A DNA stretch of 64,000 bases from Palsa-965 sp044448685 (GTDB taxonomy: Bacteria > Bacteroidota > Bacteroidia > Palsa-965), in the NCBI GenBank assembly GCA_044448685.1, contig JBIOHC010000009.1, forward strand, positions 37,455-101,454, in the 5' to 3' direction. Positions 10,000 through 19,627 of this stretch are shown here, piece after piece. A model generated the notes under the pieces. The model saw nothing but the letters and a program-made list of their open reading frames with translations. It did no database searches and was not told where the DNA came from. Within the stretch, counting starts at the first letter, position 1. Every line of letters starts with the position of its first letter. Position numbers and translations under genes: made by a program.

Positions 10000-11210
10000 T
10001 TTGTTTTCTGACGTATCGTTAATTCCTGTCCGGATTTGATTTCTGCCTTATCCGGGAGATGATTCCAGTTCCGGACATCGTCTTCATTCACACCGTACAG
10101 TTTTGCAATGCTGTTAAGGGTTTCATTTTCCTTCACAACATGGGTATGAATACGTGAAATACTGTCGAATGCAATTTCACCCGGTGTAACATAATGCGAA
10201 GTATCACCGGTACCTGCCGGAGCTGGTTCCGTTTCATCCTCTGCATAAAGTTTTGCCCCGTTTTTAAGCAGGAGCATTGCATACGTCTTCTTTTCAGCAT
10301 TTACCAGACTGTTCTTCCTTAGCCAGGGGTTTAGAATTTTCAGGATCTTATAGGTTGTTTTCTGTTTGATCGCGAAATCTGTAAGATCCGTAATAGTTGA
10401 ATCAATCTTCAAGGCATAGGTCGGCAGGGGAGGGTAGAGATCCTTCTTACGCAGTTCAAATCCGTAGATTTTGGGTTTGGTAATAATATTTTTAACAGCC
10501 AGGATCCGGAATACATACCGTGCTGTTTCATCATTCAGAAAAAGGTCATAATAATTTTTTGTTCTTTGTTTTTCAAGTTGTTTGTCGATTCCACCCATGC
10601 CAAGGTTATAAGAAGCAGCTACCAGGGTCCAGTTATGATAGCGTTCATATGCTTCCTTAAAGAAGCGGCACGCAGCCGCTGTTGATTTTTCCACGTTGTA
10701 ACGTTCATCCACTTCTTCAGATATTTCCAGGCCATAGTTACGGGCTGTAGGATCAACAAACTGCCAGAAACCGGTTGCTCCGGCCGGGGAAACAACATTC
10801 GTGAGTCCGCTTTCAACCACAGCCACATATTTAAAATCGTCGGGAATGCCATTTCGCTTCAGTATAGGTTCTATAACCGGAAACCAGCGGTTACATCTCT
10901 TGAAAAACAGAAGGGTCTGGCTTTGCCAGTAGGTATTGATCAGCAATTCCTTTTCCAGACTTTCACGTATGGTATAATCGGCCAGGGGGACCGGCTCGCC
11001 ACAGAATTCAGGGGCTGTAGGAATCGTTATGCCGAATATTTTATAACTGGAATTAAAATAATTCTGATACGCTTTGTCGGATACAGGATCGCCGGTGGCA
11101 TAGTTAAACAACTTGATCAAAACGACAAGCAGGACAAGTCCGAAGAAGGCCGTAAAGTGCTTCCGGAATTTTTTTAAGAGCTGGAGAGAAGACAAAAATC
11201 TTTGTTTCAT
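9996..11210 (-). CDS. MltD-like lytic transglycosylase with C-terminal LysM domain
   Basis: The protein has 404 residues. An N-terminal membrane or signal segment covers about residues 18-33 (FFGLVLLVVLIKLF). The transglycosylase SLT domain follows, with the catalytic Glu in VESGLTN near residue 131, then SPAGATGFWQF and AASYNLGMGG. A LysM peptidoglycan-binding repeat fills the end (KENETLNSIAKLYGVNEDD). It cleaves glycan strands of peptidoglycan in the periplasm. It overlaps uvrA by 4 bases downstream and the WecA-like gene by 4 bases upstream, so it sits inside a tightly coupled run linking the polysaccharide genes to DNA repair. Confidence 0.92.
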   Translation of the reverse strand: MKQRFLSSLQLLKKFRKHFTAFFGLVLLVVLIKLFNYATGDPVSDKAYQNYFNSSYKIFGITIPTAPEFCGEPVPLADYTIRESLEKELLINTYWQSQTLLFFKRCNRWFPVIEPILKRNGIPDDFKYVAVVESGLTNVVSPAGATGFWQFVDPTARNYGLEISEEVDERYNVEKSTAAACRFFKEAYERYHNWTLVAASYNLGMGGIDKQLEKQRTKNYYDLFLNDETARYVFRILAVKNIITKPKIYGFELRKKDLYPPLPTYALKIDSTITDLTDFAIKQKTTYKILKILNPWLRKNSLVNAEKKTYAMLLLKNGAKLYAEDETEPAPAGTGDTSHYVTPGEIAFDSISRIHTHVVKENETLNSIAKLYGVNEDDVRNWNHLPDKAEIKSGQELTIRQKTK

Positions 11211-12277
11211 TTAACGGGATGATGTTTCTTGGTTATCCGGTAAAAATAGATCCAAAGTCCGATAATATAGATTGCAGCAATGAGTGAATGTGCATAGGTC
11301 CAGGTGGGGAAATAGTTGTTCAACAAAAAGCTGATTCCAAGAGAGAAGAAGCTGATGATAGCAAAGATTAAGGCTACTTTTCGTTCGCTGAATCCCATAT
11401 AAACCAAATGGTGGGTGGTATGATCTTTTCCTCCGATGAATGGACTCTTTCCTTTTGCAACCCGGTTGATAATGACAATGGATGTATCAATAACAGGCAT
11501 GATAAAGGCCAGGACGGCTACAAACAATTGTCTGGAAGAGTCATGGTGCTGGCTAAAATCATTTCCGTTCCAGAAACATTTGATGCCAACAGCAGCCAGA
11601 AAAACTCCCAGGAACTGGCTGCCGGTATCACCCATAAAAAGCTTACTCGGATTCCAGTTATAATACAAAAATCCGCACAAAGCTGCAAGCACTCCGATCA
11701 TGATCATGAAGTAAGCAGTGTCATAGTTGTAACGGAGGTATTCAAAGAAAATGGCAAATGCCAGGATATTGATGGAAATGACAGTAGTGATGCCATCCAT
11801 ATTATCCAGCATGTTGATGGAATTCATCATGCCTACCACCCAGAAAATGGTGAGAAGGTAATTCGGAAGGGCATCATTGAATACTTTGATATATACACCT
11901 GACATGATCAGAATAATAGCACAGGCAATCTGTGCACTGAGTTTTAATAAGGGGCGGGTATTGTATGCATCATCGGCAAGCCCCATCATGAAGGCCAGCG
12001 ACCCGGATACAAGCAAACCGAGCAGTTCGGTATTGAGTAATGGTTGTGCCTGGGTAAAGAAGATTGTATAGCTGGCTACAGAAAGAAGGAACAGAAGGTA
12101 GAAACTGATTCCACCTAAAGATGGTTTATATTCACTGTTCCAGCGTATCATGCCTTCTGTCCGGTTCCGGATTCCAAGTGTTCTGGAAAAGCGCAGCAAT
12201 ACCCCATTCAGGACAAGGGCAAAACAGGTAACTGATAAAAAATAACCAAGAAAAACGGCAAGAAGGTAGCTGTTCAT
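11207..12277 (-). CDS. WecA/TagO-like undecaprenyl-phosphate sugar-1-phosphate transferase
   Basis: From ATG 12277 the protein has 356 residues and about ten membrane segments. It shows the MraY/WecA family signatures: GLADDAYNTRPLLKL, the MNSINMLDNMDGITT loop and NWNPSKLFMGDTGSQFLG. It would transfer a HexNAc-1-phosphate to undecaprenyl phosphate, the first step of an O-antigen or exopolysaccharide unit. The open frame extends to 12439, but that extension overlaps rmlC by about 120 bases and is not membrane-like. MNSYLLAVFLGYF gives a natural start in the first helix. It closes the polysaccharide block that begins with asnB. Confidence 0.9.
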   Translation of the reverse strand: MNSYLLAVFLGYFLSVTCFALVLNGVLLRFSRTLGIRNRTEGMIRWNSEYKPSLGGISFYLLFLLSVASYTIFFTQAQPLLNTELLGLLVSGSLAFMMGLADDAYNTRPLLKLSAQIACAIILIMSGVYIKVFNDALPNYLLTIFWVVGMMNSINMLDNMDGITTVISINILAFAIFFEYLRYNYDTAYFMIMIGVLAALCGFLYYNWNPSKLFMGDTGSQFLGVFLAAVGIKCFWNGNDFSQHHDSSRQLFVAVLAFIMPVIDTSIVIINRVAKGKSPFIGGKDHTTHHLVYMGFSERKVALIFAIISFFSLGISFLLNNYFPTWTYAHSLIAAIYIIGLWIYFYRITKKHHPVK

Positions 12278-12317
12278 TATCAGGAAAATAGCTGGCAAAG
12301 GTACGAAAACAGGCCCT

Positions 12318-12860
12318 TTAAAACAAACTCTTGAAGCTGCAGAAAACCTCTCCTTCCTGGTCCTTGCTGGAAATGATCGGATCAGTTGTGTTCCAGTTGA
12401 TTGCAAGGTCAGGATCATCCCATTTAAGACATCCTTCACTGGCTTTATTGTACCCTTGAGAACATTTATAGCTGAAAATGGTACCCGGAAGGAGGGTCAG
12501 GAACCCGTGGGCAAATCCTTCCGGAATAAAAAACATGGCTTTATTTTCCTCATTCAACTCGGCCATTTCATACTTTCCATAGGTTGGTGAATTGGGACGT
12601 ATATCAACGGCAACATCGCGTACAGCACCCTTGATGACTCTGACAAGCTTGGCCTGGGCAAAAGGCGGATTCTGAAAATGAAGTCCTCTGAGCACTCCCT
12701 GTTCAGACAGACTTTGATTATCCTGTACAAAATCCGACTGGATGCCGGATTTTGCAAAAAGTTCCCGGTTCCAGGATTCGAAAAAATACCCTCTGTCATC
12801 AGAAAATACTTTAGGCTTGATTAAGAGAAGGCCTTCAATTTTATAACGAACTATTTCCAT
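12318..12860 (-). CDS. rfbC: dTDP-4-dehydrorhamnose 3,5-epimerase
   Basis: The protein has 180 residues, the family length. RmlC cupin motifs are present: DDRGYFFESWN near the start, VLRGLHFQNPPFAQAKLVRV with the active-site His, and FFIPEGFAHGFLTL. It epimerises dTDP-4-keto-6-deoxyglucose at C3 and C5 on the way to dTDP-L-rhamnose. rmlA, rmlB and rmlD are not in the window and must lie elsewhere if rhamnose is made. It starts 6 bases after the tyrosine kinase gene ends and belongs to the polysaccharide operon. Confidence 0.95.
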   Translation of the reverse strand: MEIVRYKIEGLLLIKPKVFSDDRGYFFESWNRELFAKSGIQSDFVQDNQSLSEQGVLRGLHFQNPPFAQAKLVRVIKGAVRDVAVDIRPNSPTYGKYEMAELNEENKAMFFIPEGFAHGFLTLLPGTIFSYKCSQGYNKASEGCLKWDDPDLAINWNTTDPIISSKDQEGEVFCSFKSLF

Positions 12861-12866
12861 GGAATC

Positions 12867-15317
12867 CTATTTAAACCGGTTTTTAGTCTTTGACTTGCCG
12901 GGTTTGGTCTCATCATAATAACCATAATTGCTTCCATATCCGTATCCATACCCGTATCCATATCCATAATTGTAGCCATAGCTTCTTCTTTCAATATCCA
13001 CACCGTTCAGAATGACGGATAGCTTGAGAATATTGCTTTCATTCCGGAGCCTGTCCACATTCTGAATAAAGGCTCTTTTGGAATAATCGGCCCGGAAAAT
13101 ATATATCGGGTAATCGGCCCTTCGCATCATGTCAATTCCATCTGTAACAAGTCCCACCGGAGGGTTGTCAATGATGATCATATCATATTTGGTTTTAAGA
13201 TAATCAATGATCTCATACATTTTCTGAGAAAGCATAAGTTCAGACGGATTCGGAGGAATAGGGCCTGATGTAATAAAATCCATATTTTCAAGTTGGCTGT
13301 GATGTATACATTCGTCCACGGCATCCCTGCCGATAAGGATTGTACTCATTCCTTTGATATTAGATACTTCCAGACCAAGGTGGATTTTCGGTTTGCGCAT
13401 GTCCAGGTCAAGTACAATGACTTTTTTTCCTGAATAGGCAATAATACCTGCCAGATTCAGTGCTACAAATGTTTTTCCCTCTCCCGAAATGGTAGAGGTA
13501 ACCGTCATTACTTTCGGACCACTTTCTTCCGAAATAAAATGCATATTGGAACGTACGGAGCGGAAGGCTTCAGCTATCAGGGATTTTGGATTTTTGTCGA
13601 CCAGTAACTGTGATATAGGAATATCCTTGTTATACTTGGGAATAATACCTAACAAGGAAACTCCCGCATTGGTATGTCTTGTTATTTCGTTCAGTGAACT
13701 GATCTTGTTATGAAGCAGGTAACGCAGCAGGATAACAACCAGGCTAAGTAAAACACTGGTAAATATGGCAATAGAGAAAGATGTATTCGGGCTGGGATAA
13801 ACCGGTACAGATGGGATGGAGGGCTTTTCAAGAACAAGGTGTTGGGATATGAATCCGGCTTTTGAAATCTGATATTCCGTTTTCTTTTCCAATAGCAGTG
13901 TGTAAAATTTTTCATTTATTTCATACAGATGCTGAAGTCTTGAAAATTCAACTTCAGCACCAGGATCAGTACTGAATTTCAGCTCGTATTGTTTGGAAAG
14001 ATCTTTGAGGCGGGCCAGGTTGGTGCTCATTTTGTTTTTAATCACTTCTATCCCTTCCAGCAACATTTTACGCTGTACATCAATGCGGTAATCGAATGAT
14101 TTGATAGCCGGGTTGTCCAGTTTATTATTGAACAGTGCTTCTTCTCTTTCTGTAATGATTCGGTATAAGGCTGATACCTGGTTGTTCAGGCTGGATAAGT
14201 TCTCTGACCCGGATAACATGGATAAGAGGGAAGCGACATCAGGCTTGACCTCGCTCCTGACTTTTTTATCAATTGCTTCGAGTACACTGCTTTCCATTTC
14301 GGTTCGCAGGGTTTCATCTTCCAGAGCGCTCATCCGGGTTATTTTGACTCCGCTGAGATCCTGTGTACTGCTGATCTTATTCTCCCGTTTGAAAACCTCC
14401 AGTGTTGTTTCCGAATTTTTCAATCTGTTAAACACAGACTCCAGTTGGCTGTCAATAAATTCTAGTACATTTTTGGCGCTTTCACTCCGGCGTTCCACAT
14501 CGTATGAAATGAACTCATTTACCAGGGCAGAAACAACATCGCATGTTTTCTGCGGGTTATTATCGCGGAAAAGAATTTTAACCGTCTTGGCCGCATCATT
14601 CATAATATTTATACTCAAACGGCTGTGGTAGGATGCCGCAAGGGCATCCAGGTCATTGATGACAAAGAAAAATTTCTTCTTTTTCCCGGCCTGGGCAGTG
14701 TTCCAGCTTTTGTCGAGTATGATTATTTTAAGATCGGTCTGAGGCAAATCGGAAATCCATTCATTGTCCTTAAAGCTGTGTGTGTAATTTTTTCCACCAA
14801 CGCTGAAACTGATTTCGCCTGAGGTCAGGCTCTTCCGGTTAATATTGATGCGAAGTCCGCGGATTTCTCCGTTCTTTAATTTGAATTCAACGGCATAAGG
14901 TGATTCTTTATAGTGTTCATTGGTGCGGAATGTACCTTCTTCATAATAACTTACCGATAAGGGGAGATTGGCAAGAGCCCGTTTCAGAAACACATTGGAA
15001 CGAAGCAACTCCAGGTCACCTGCCAATGCATCGGCTGTTTCCTGTTCCGCAAAACCTTTCACATCAAAAACCTTGCTGGCATTATTGCTGCTGTTGATCT
15101 GAAGGATGGTGCTCGATTCATAAACCTTGGGTGTATAGCGCAAATAAAGAAAGGCAGAACAAAGGGATAAGGCAAAGAATAAAAAGACCCAGATAATGGA
15201 CTTCCCGGCGATGGACATAAACAATGCCGGCTCAAATTCATTGCTGAAATTTGTAAGCCGCTCCCGGTAGCTTTCAAAATTTGAATTCGATTGTGAAGTA
15301 ACGTCTTCCTGAAGCAT
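12867..15317 (-). CDS. Wzc-like polysaccharide co-polymerase / BY-kinase (tyrosine autokinase)
   Basis: The protein has 816 residues. It has an N-terminal Wzz-type domain with membrane helices near 33-55 and 510-530 and coiled-coil periplasmic segments between them. The cytoplasmic BY-kinase domain has Walker A TISGEGKTFVALNLAG near residue 609, Walker A' VIVLDLDMRKP near 634 and Walker B MIIIDNPPVGLVTD near 716. The C-terminus is a Tyr/Gly cluster (YNYGYGYGYGYGYG), the expected site of autophosphorylation. It controls chain length and export with the Wza-like lipoprotein encoded 13 bases upstream. A second homologue lies at 49569-51968. Confidence 0.95.
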   Translation of the reverse strand: MLQEDVTSQSNSNFESYRERLTNFSNEFEPALFMSIAGKSIIWVFLFFALSLCSAFLYLRYTPKVYESSTILQINSSNNASKVFDVKGFAEQETADALAGDLELLRSNVFLKRALANLPLSVSYYEEGTFRTNEHYKESPYAVEFKLKNGEIRGLRININRKSLTSGEISFSVGGKNYTHSFKDNEWISDLPQTDLKIIILDKSWNTAQAGKKKKFFFVINDLDALAASYHSRLSINIMNDAAKTVKILFRDNNPQKTCDVVSALVNEFISYDVERRSESAKNVLEFIDSQLESVFNRLKNSETTLEVFKRENKISSTQDLSGVKITRMSALEDETLRTEMESSVLEAIDKKVRSEVKPDVASLLSMLSGSENLSSLNNQVSALYRIITEREEALFNNKLDNPAIKSFDYRIDVQRKMLLEGIEVIKNKMSTNLARLKDLSKQYELKFSTDPGAEVEFSRLQHLYEINEKFYTLLLEKKTEYQISKAGFISQHLVLEKPSIPSVPVYPSPNTSFSIAIFTSVLLSLVVILLRYLLHNKISSLNEITRHTNAGVSLLGIIPKYNKDIPISQLLVDKNPKSLIAEAFRSVRSNMHFISEESGPKVMTVTSTISGEGKTFVALNLAGIIAYSGKKVIVLDLDMRKPKIHLGLEVSNIKGMSTILIGRDAVDECIHHSQLENMDFITSGPIPPNPSELMLSQKMYEIIDYLKTKYDMIIIDNPPVGLVTDGIDMMRRADYPIYIFRADYSKRAFIQNVDRLRNESNILKLSVILNGVDIERRSYGYNYGYGYGYGYGYGSNYGYYDETKPGKSKTKNRFK

Positions 15318-15330
15318 GGGTGTAGCTTAG

Positions 15331-16095
15331 TTAGCGCCTGGTCTGAAGATATACGGTATAGACTAGTAATGCACTGCTGAGCAGACTGAGGGCAGGAGTG
15401 ATTTCTTTCAAAATTTCATTTGTAAGCCTGAATCTGGGCTCCACATACACGATGTCATTTGCCTGCATAACCATACTGCCTTGTGCAACGCCTTCGATAT
15501 GGGAAAGATCGATCAGGTATACCGTGGGCTTTTGCGGATTGCCACGTATTACCTTAATCTTATAAGCCTTGGCATATTCAGGAATGCCTCCTCCAAGGGC
15601 AAGAATTTCAAGAAGGGTAGTATGGTTGTTGGTGACCGTGATAACTTTGGCAGCACTCCCTGATCCCGGGAAAAGGATAATACGTTTATTGGTAACCTTA
15701 AGAAGGATGAATGGCTTTACATAATACTGGGAATATTTTTCTTCCAGCATGGCTTCAGCACCCCTCACAGTCAGTCCTTGTAACTTAACGGAACCGAGCA
15801 CCGGTAATTTGGCGGTGCCGTCATTCTCAACCAGGTACTGCAGAATTCCGGATTGAAGCACATTCTGGGTTCCATTCAGATTGGTTAGGTCAATAAGCTT
15901 GAAACCATCATTGGAGAATAAGCGAAATTCAATTATATCATTTTGGGCAATGTTGGATTCCTTTGCCGTAGTGTCCTGCAAGGGGGCATAAACATAATTC
16001 TTGGGGGTTTTGAGCATGATATCCGGCCTCAGCATCCTGCAACCCGACCCAGCAATGACAACAAGAAGTAAGAGTATTAATTTACGCATAAACAC
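15331..16095 (-). CDS. Wza-like polysaccharide export lipoprotein
   Basis: The protein has up to 254 residues. The frame opens with GTG at 16095, but ATG at 16089 (MRKLILLLLVVIAGSGC) is the more natural start and places the lipobox Cys at residue 17. It has the Poly_export domain (NDIIEFRLFSNDG) and SLBB-type segments (GSVKLQGLTVRGAE, VTNNHTTLLEILALGGG), then a hydrophobic C-terminal helix (PALSLLSSALLVYTVYL), as in the Wza outer-membrane pore. It partners the Wzc-like kinase downstream. The gene overlaps the preceding glycosyltransferase by up to 14 bases. Confidence 0.92.
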   Translation of the reverse strand: MFMRKLILLLLVVIAGSGCRMLRPDIMLKTPKNYVYAPLQDTTAKESNIAQNDIIEFRLFSNDGFKLIDLTNLNGTQNVLQSGILQYLVENDGTAKLPVLGSVKLQGLTVRGAEAMLEEKYSQYYVKPFILLKVTNKRIILFPGSGSAAKVITVTNNHTTLLEILALGGGIPEYAKAYKIKVIRGNPQKPTVYLIDLSHIEGVAQGSMVMQANDIVYVEPRFRLTNEILKEITPALSLLSSALLVYTVYLQTRR

Positions 16096-17338
16096 GTGTT
16101 AAGTCTTGAAGATGAAGCAACAAAGTTATGAAAATTATCGTAATGGGAGTTTCATGTTCATGCAGCAGGCGCCGGTACAATATTTTCATGTCTTCTACCA
16201 GTCTTGTATAATGAAATTTTTTCCCGACCTGGCCCCAGCCCTGTTCTCCCATTGACTTACGAAGTTCATCATTCTGGGTCAGTTTAAGCAGTTTTGAACA
16301 GAAATCATCCGGATCATCCACATTGGCCAGAAAAGCAGTACAGTTTTCCTTCACAATATTTTCCACCCCTCCAGTCCGGGTGCTAAGTACTGGTTTTCCG
16401 GCAGCCTGAGCTTCAATGAGGCTCACCGGAGTACCTTCGTTGAAAGAAGACAGAACGATGATGTCAGCCCCTGCACAGGCCCAGTCGGCCCGATGTATCC
16501 AGGAGGTGAATACTACATCTTCACCTCCGTTTACCTGGCCGTTCCGGAAACTCAGGTTGAGATTTTTGGCTGCCGATTCGATCGCATTCCGGGACTCCCC
16601 GTCACCCACGATGACTCCCCTTATTTTTCGTTTACAGCCTGTAATAGCTCGTTTTAAAGCCAGGAGATAAAGGATATGGTTTTTGACAGGTACAAGCCGG
16701 CCGATGATCATAACAAGCAGTTCATCATCCTGAAATCCCCATGTGTTCTTGAAATCCTTCCTTTTCTCATCTTTTCCTTCCCTGAACCTCTGCAAATCAA
16801 ACCCCAAGGGAATAACGATCATTTTTTCAGGCGGACAAATCCTGTGTTCGGCAGTCAGTTCCTGTTTTTGTTTGTCACTGATGGCGATAATACAGGTGCT
16901 TTTATAAGCCAGGTAACGCTCAATATTTTTGAAAAGGGCGGTTTTTATTTTCCCAAAATAGGAATGAAAAACATGTCCGTGAAAGGTATGCACGATAACG
17001 GGAACTTTACAGCTTATGGCTGCAAGGCGGCCGAGGGTTCCCGCCTTAGAAGCATGGGTATGAACTATATCCGGCTTGAACTCCCGGATTATTTTTTTCA
17101 GTTCCTTATAGGCTTTCCAGTCCTTTTTAAGGTTAATAGCCCGTTTCATTTCCGGCAGCAGCACGGGGTGCAGGCCAAGATCATCCAGGATATGTTCTGA
17201 ACTGTCTTCCGATTTGTCTTTAGAGCCTCCAACAAGCAGGGTTTCAAATTCAGGCTCCATGAATTTACTCAGGTAAGCCACATTATAAGTGGGCCCCCCG
17301 AGGTTAAAGCGATTGATGATTCTTAATACTTTAGGCAT
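16082..17338 (-). CDS. Glycosyltransferase family 4
   Basis: The protein has 418 residues with a GT-B fold. Visible signs are the N-terminal NLGGPTYNVAYLS loop, HTHASKAGTLGRLAA, HTFHGHVFHSYFG, IIGRLVPVKNH, and the donor-binding E-x7-E motif in FNEGTPVSLIEAQAAGKPVLS. It would add one sugar to a lipid-linked repeat unit in the cytoplasm; donor and acceptor are not deducible. The last 25 or so residues (TPITIIFITLLLHLQ) form an unusual hydrophobic tail that is read through into the start of the Wza-like gene. This may be a genuine membrane tether or a displaced stop codon. Confidence 0.9.
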   Translation of the reverse strand: MPKVLRIINRFNLGGPTYNVAYLSKFMEPEFETLLVGGSKDKSEDSSEHILDDLGLHPVLLPEMKRAINLKKDWKAYKELKKIIREFKPDIVHTHASKAGTLGRLAAISCKVPVIVHTFHGHVFHSYFGKIKTALFKNIERYLAYKSTCIIAISDKQKQELTAEHRICPPEKMIVIPLGFDLQRFREGKDEKRKDFKNTWGFQDDELLVMIIGRLVPVKNHILYLLALKRAITGCKRKIRGVIVGDGESRNAIESAAKNLNLSFRNGQVNGGEDVVFTSWIHRADWACAGADIIVLSSFNEGTPVSLIEAQAAGKPVLSTRTGGVENIVKENCTAFLANVDDPDDFCSKLLKLTQNDELRKSMGEQGWGQVGKKFHYTRLVEDMKILYRRLLHEHETPITIIFITLLLHLQDLTRVYA

Positions 17339-19219
17339 TCAGGATGAACAGATTTTTTTCCACCAATGTTGAAACACAATCAGGGCCCATATCCGGGCAA
17401 CGATATCTTCCGGATCAGCTGACAAAAGCTTGACCTTCATCTTATGGATTTCGTCCGGATTGAAAAGGCCTTGTTCACGTATGAAATTTTCCTCAAGCAG
17501 ATCTTCAAAAATCATAGCTTTCATACTCGTTCTGAACCAGTGCAGCAGGGGAACTTCAAACCCTTTTTTGGGCCTGTTAAGAATACCTGGAGGAAGCATA
17601 TCGGCAAATGCCTCCCTTAGAATTTTTTTCTTTTCATTTCTGCTAATCTTAAAGGATTCGGGAAGAGAAAAAACATAATCGACCAGGCGGTAATCCAGAA
17701 ATGGATTTCTTAGCTCCATTCCGTTAGCCATACTCATCAGGTCTGTCTTTACAAGCATGTCATTTTGTAAAACCAGATTAAAGTCAGTCCTGAGCACACT
17801 GTTAAACCCGGATCCGAGTGTATGCAGGAGCTTGTTTTTACGCCCTTCATAAAGGGTCCTTTCTCCGGTTTGCAGCAACAGTCTCTCCACTTCGGGTTCT
17901 GTCGTAAAACCTGCCCAGTTCCAGTACCGTTGCTTATCAGTAAATGCAAGGCCGTTGCTGAATTTATGCAGCTGGCGGATCCGGTTACCGGTTTTGCTGT
18001 GTCTTGATTTAGGCAGTACTGACCAGAGGGGCTTTCCGGCAGAAGCTGCATATTCCAGGAAAGCTTTATTGCGCATACGGAATTCAGCTTCATGTTTGTG
18101 GTATCCGCTGAAGAGTTCATCTGCTCCGTCGCCTGTCAATGCAACTGTCACCTGTTTTCTGGCTTTTTTACTGAGTATATAAACAAGCAAAGCGGACGAA
18201 TCGGCGAAGGGCTCATCCAGGTAATCAAGAGCTTCGTACAGATTGGCATACAGCTCTTCTTTCCGGAGCTGAAATACGGAATGATCGGTTTTGAATTTTG
18301 TTGCAATTTCCTCTGCATAACGGCTTTCATCAAAAAAAGGTTCATCCGGAAAACCTATGGAAAAACTTTTTAATCCTTTCTTAAACCCGGAAGCAATCGC
18401 CGTGATTATGGAAGAATCAATTCCTCCGCTTAAAAATACACCCAGAGGAACGTCCGAAACCATTCTTTTGCTTACTGCATCTTCGAGTATGGTGCGGACC
18501 TGCCGGGTCGCATCTTCATAAGCAGGAACAGGGCTCAGCGCTCTGACCTGTAATTCATAATAGCAGTGGATGTGACTCTGGCCTTTACGGATAAACATGT
18601 AATGCCCGGCGTCAAGTTTTTTGACAGACGTGAAAATTGTATCCGGAACAGGTATATAATTGAGATGAAGATAAGTCCTCAGTGAGGAGGAGTCAATCTC
18701 CCTGCTGATACCATAGGGCAGGAGGGCTTTCATTTCGGACGCAAATACGATCCTGTCCTTATTCAGTGAATACAAAAGCGGTTTTACTCCGTAGCGGTCT
18801 CTTGCCAGATACAGACTTTCTTCTTCCTTATCATATACGACAAATGAAAAGAAACCGTTCAGCATAGGAAGACATTTTTCCTTATGCCTGATCCATAGCT
18901 GGAGCAATACTTCCGTATCACTTTCAGACTGAAACTGAATGCCCTCTGTCTGCAGTGTAATGCGGTGTTCCCGGAAGTTAAAGATTTCTCCATTCAGAAT
19001 GAGGGTGTATCTTTTGTCCGGATCCTGGAAAGGTTGTGCGGCAGCCTGGGTGGTATCAATAATCCGGAGTCTTCTGTGACCAAGGGCACAAAAATGGTGT
19101 GTAAACACGCCTGAGTCATCCGGTCCGCGCTGCTTCAGACAGTCATTGGATGCATTTACGAGCTCCAGTTGCTGGCTGAATTGTTCAGAAAAGACCTGAA
19201 TGCCGGTTATACCGCACAT
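17339..19219 (-). CDS. asnB: Asparagine synthase (glutamine-hydrolysing), polysaccharide-cluster type
   Basis: The protein has 626 residues. Met-Cys at the start exposes the class II glutaminase nucleophile Cys2 (MCGITGIQVF). The glutaminase domain carries LNGEIFNFREHR and SESDTEVLLQLW. The synthetase domain has the pyrophosphate loop FLSGGIDSSI near residue 265 and LTGDGADELFSGYHKH. Family members in exopolysaccharide clusters probably amidate a sugar acid or another acceptor rather than make free asparagine. Being first in the glycosyltransferase-wza-wzc run, this one is a candidate for that role. It follows ridA after 16 bases. Confidence 0.92.
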   Translation of the reverse strand: MCGITGIQVFSEQFSQQLELVNASNDCLKQRGPDDSGVFTHHFCALGHRRLRIIDTTQAAAQPFQDPDKRYTLILNGEIFNFREHRITLQTEGIQFQSESDTEVLLQLWIRHKEKCLPMLNGFFSFVVYDKEEESLYLARDRYGVKPLLYSLNKDRIVFASEMKALLPYGISREIDSSSLRTYLHLNYIPVPDTIFTSVKKLDAGHYMFIRKGQSHIHCYYELQVRALSPVPAYEDATRQVRTILEDAVSKRMVSDVPLGVFLSGGIDSSIITAIASGFKKGLKSFSIGFPDEPFFDESRYAEEIATKFKTDHSVFQLRKEELYANLYEALDYLDEPFADSSALLVYILSKKARKQVTVALTGDGADELFSGYHKHEAEFRMRNKAFLEYAASAGKPLWSVLPKSRHSKTGNRIRQLHKFSNGLAFTDKQRYWNWAGFTTEPEVERLLLQTGERTLYEGRKNKLLHTLGSGFNSVLRTDFNLVLQNDMLVKTDLMSMANGMELRNPFLDYRLVDYVFSLPESFKISRNEKKKILREAFADMLPPGILNRPKKGFEVPLLHWFRTSMKAMIFEDLLEENFIREQGLFNPDEIHKMKVKLLSADPEDIVARIWALIVFQHWWKKICSS

Positions 19220-19235
19220 AAATAGGGTTCTGGGG

Positions 19236-19610
19236 TTATTTAACTGCGATCACGGAAATTTCGACATTCACATCGAGTGGCAAACGTGAAACCTGGACTG
19301 TTTCTCTGGCCGGGTAATCGCCGGTGAAAAAGGAACCATACGTTTCATTCACCGCCGAAAAATGATTCAGATCTTTCAGAAAAATTGTTGTCTTAACGAT
19401 ATGTGATAAATTCATTCCGGCTTCTTCCAGTATGGCTTTGATATTCTCCATGACCTGTGTTGTTTCGGTCCGGATATCCTGAAGCATCATTTCACCCGAA
19501 GCTTTTTTGGCCACCTGACCTGAAATATACAGGGTGTTGCCGCTTAGCACGGCATGACTGTAAGGCCCGATCGGGGTAGGCGCATTTTTGGAGGTGATTA
19601 TTTTTTTCAT
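19236..19610 (-). CDS. ridA: RidA-family enamine/imine deaminase
   Basis: The protein has 124 residues, full family length. It has the typical ends: APTPIGPYSHAV at the start, then YISGQV, a TTIFLKDLNHFSAVN segment and the RETVQVSRLPLDVNVEISVIA block with the substrate-binding Arg. RidA hydrolyses reactive 2-aminoacrylate and related imines released by PLP enzymes. It lies 17 bases after the M28 peptidase gene and 16 before asnB, apparently as part of one run; no functional link to them is obvious. Confidence 0.95.
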   Translation of the reverse strand: MKKIITSKNAPTPIGPYSHAVLSGNTLYISGQVAKKASGEMMLQDIRTETTQVMENIKAILEEAGMNLSHIVKTTIFLKDLNHFSAVNETYGSFFTGDYPARETVQVSRLPLDVNVEISVIAVK

Positions 19611-19627
19611 GTAGTGTAAGTTAATCG

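Noticed and set aside
12278..12439. N-terminal extension of the WecA-like ORF
   Set aside because: It overlaps rmlC by about 120 bases, and the encoded residues are not membrane-like or family-like.
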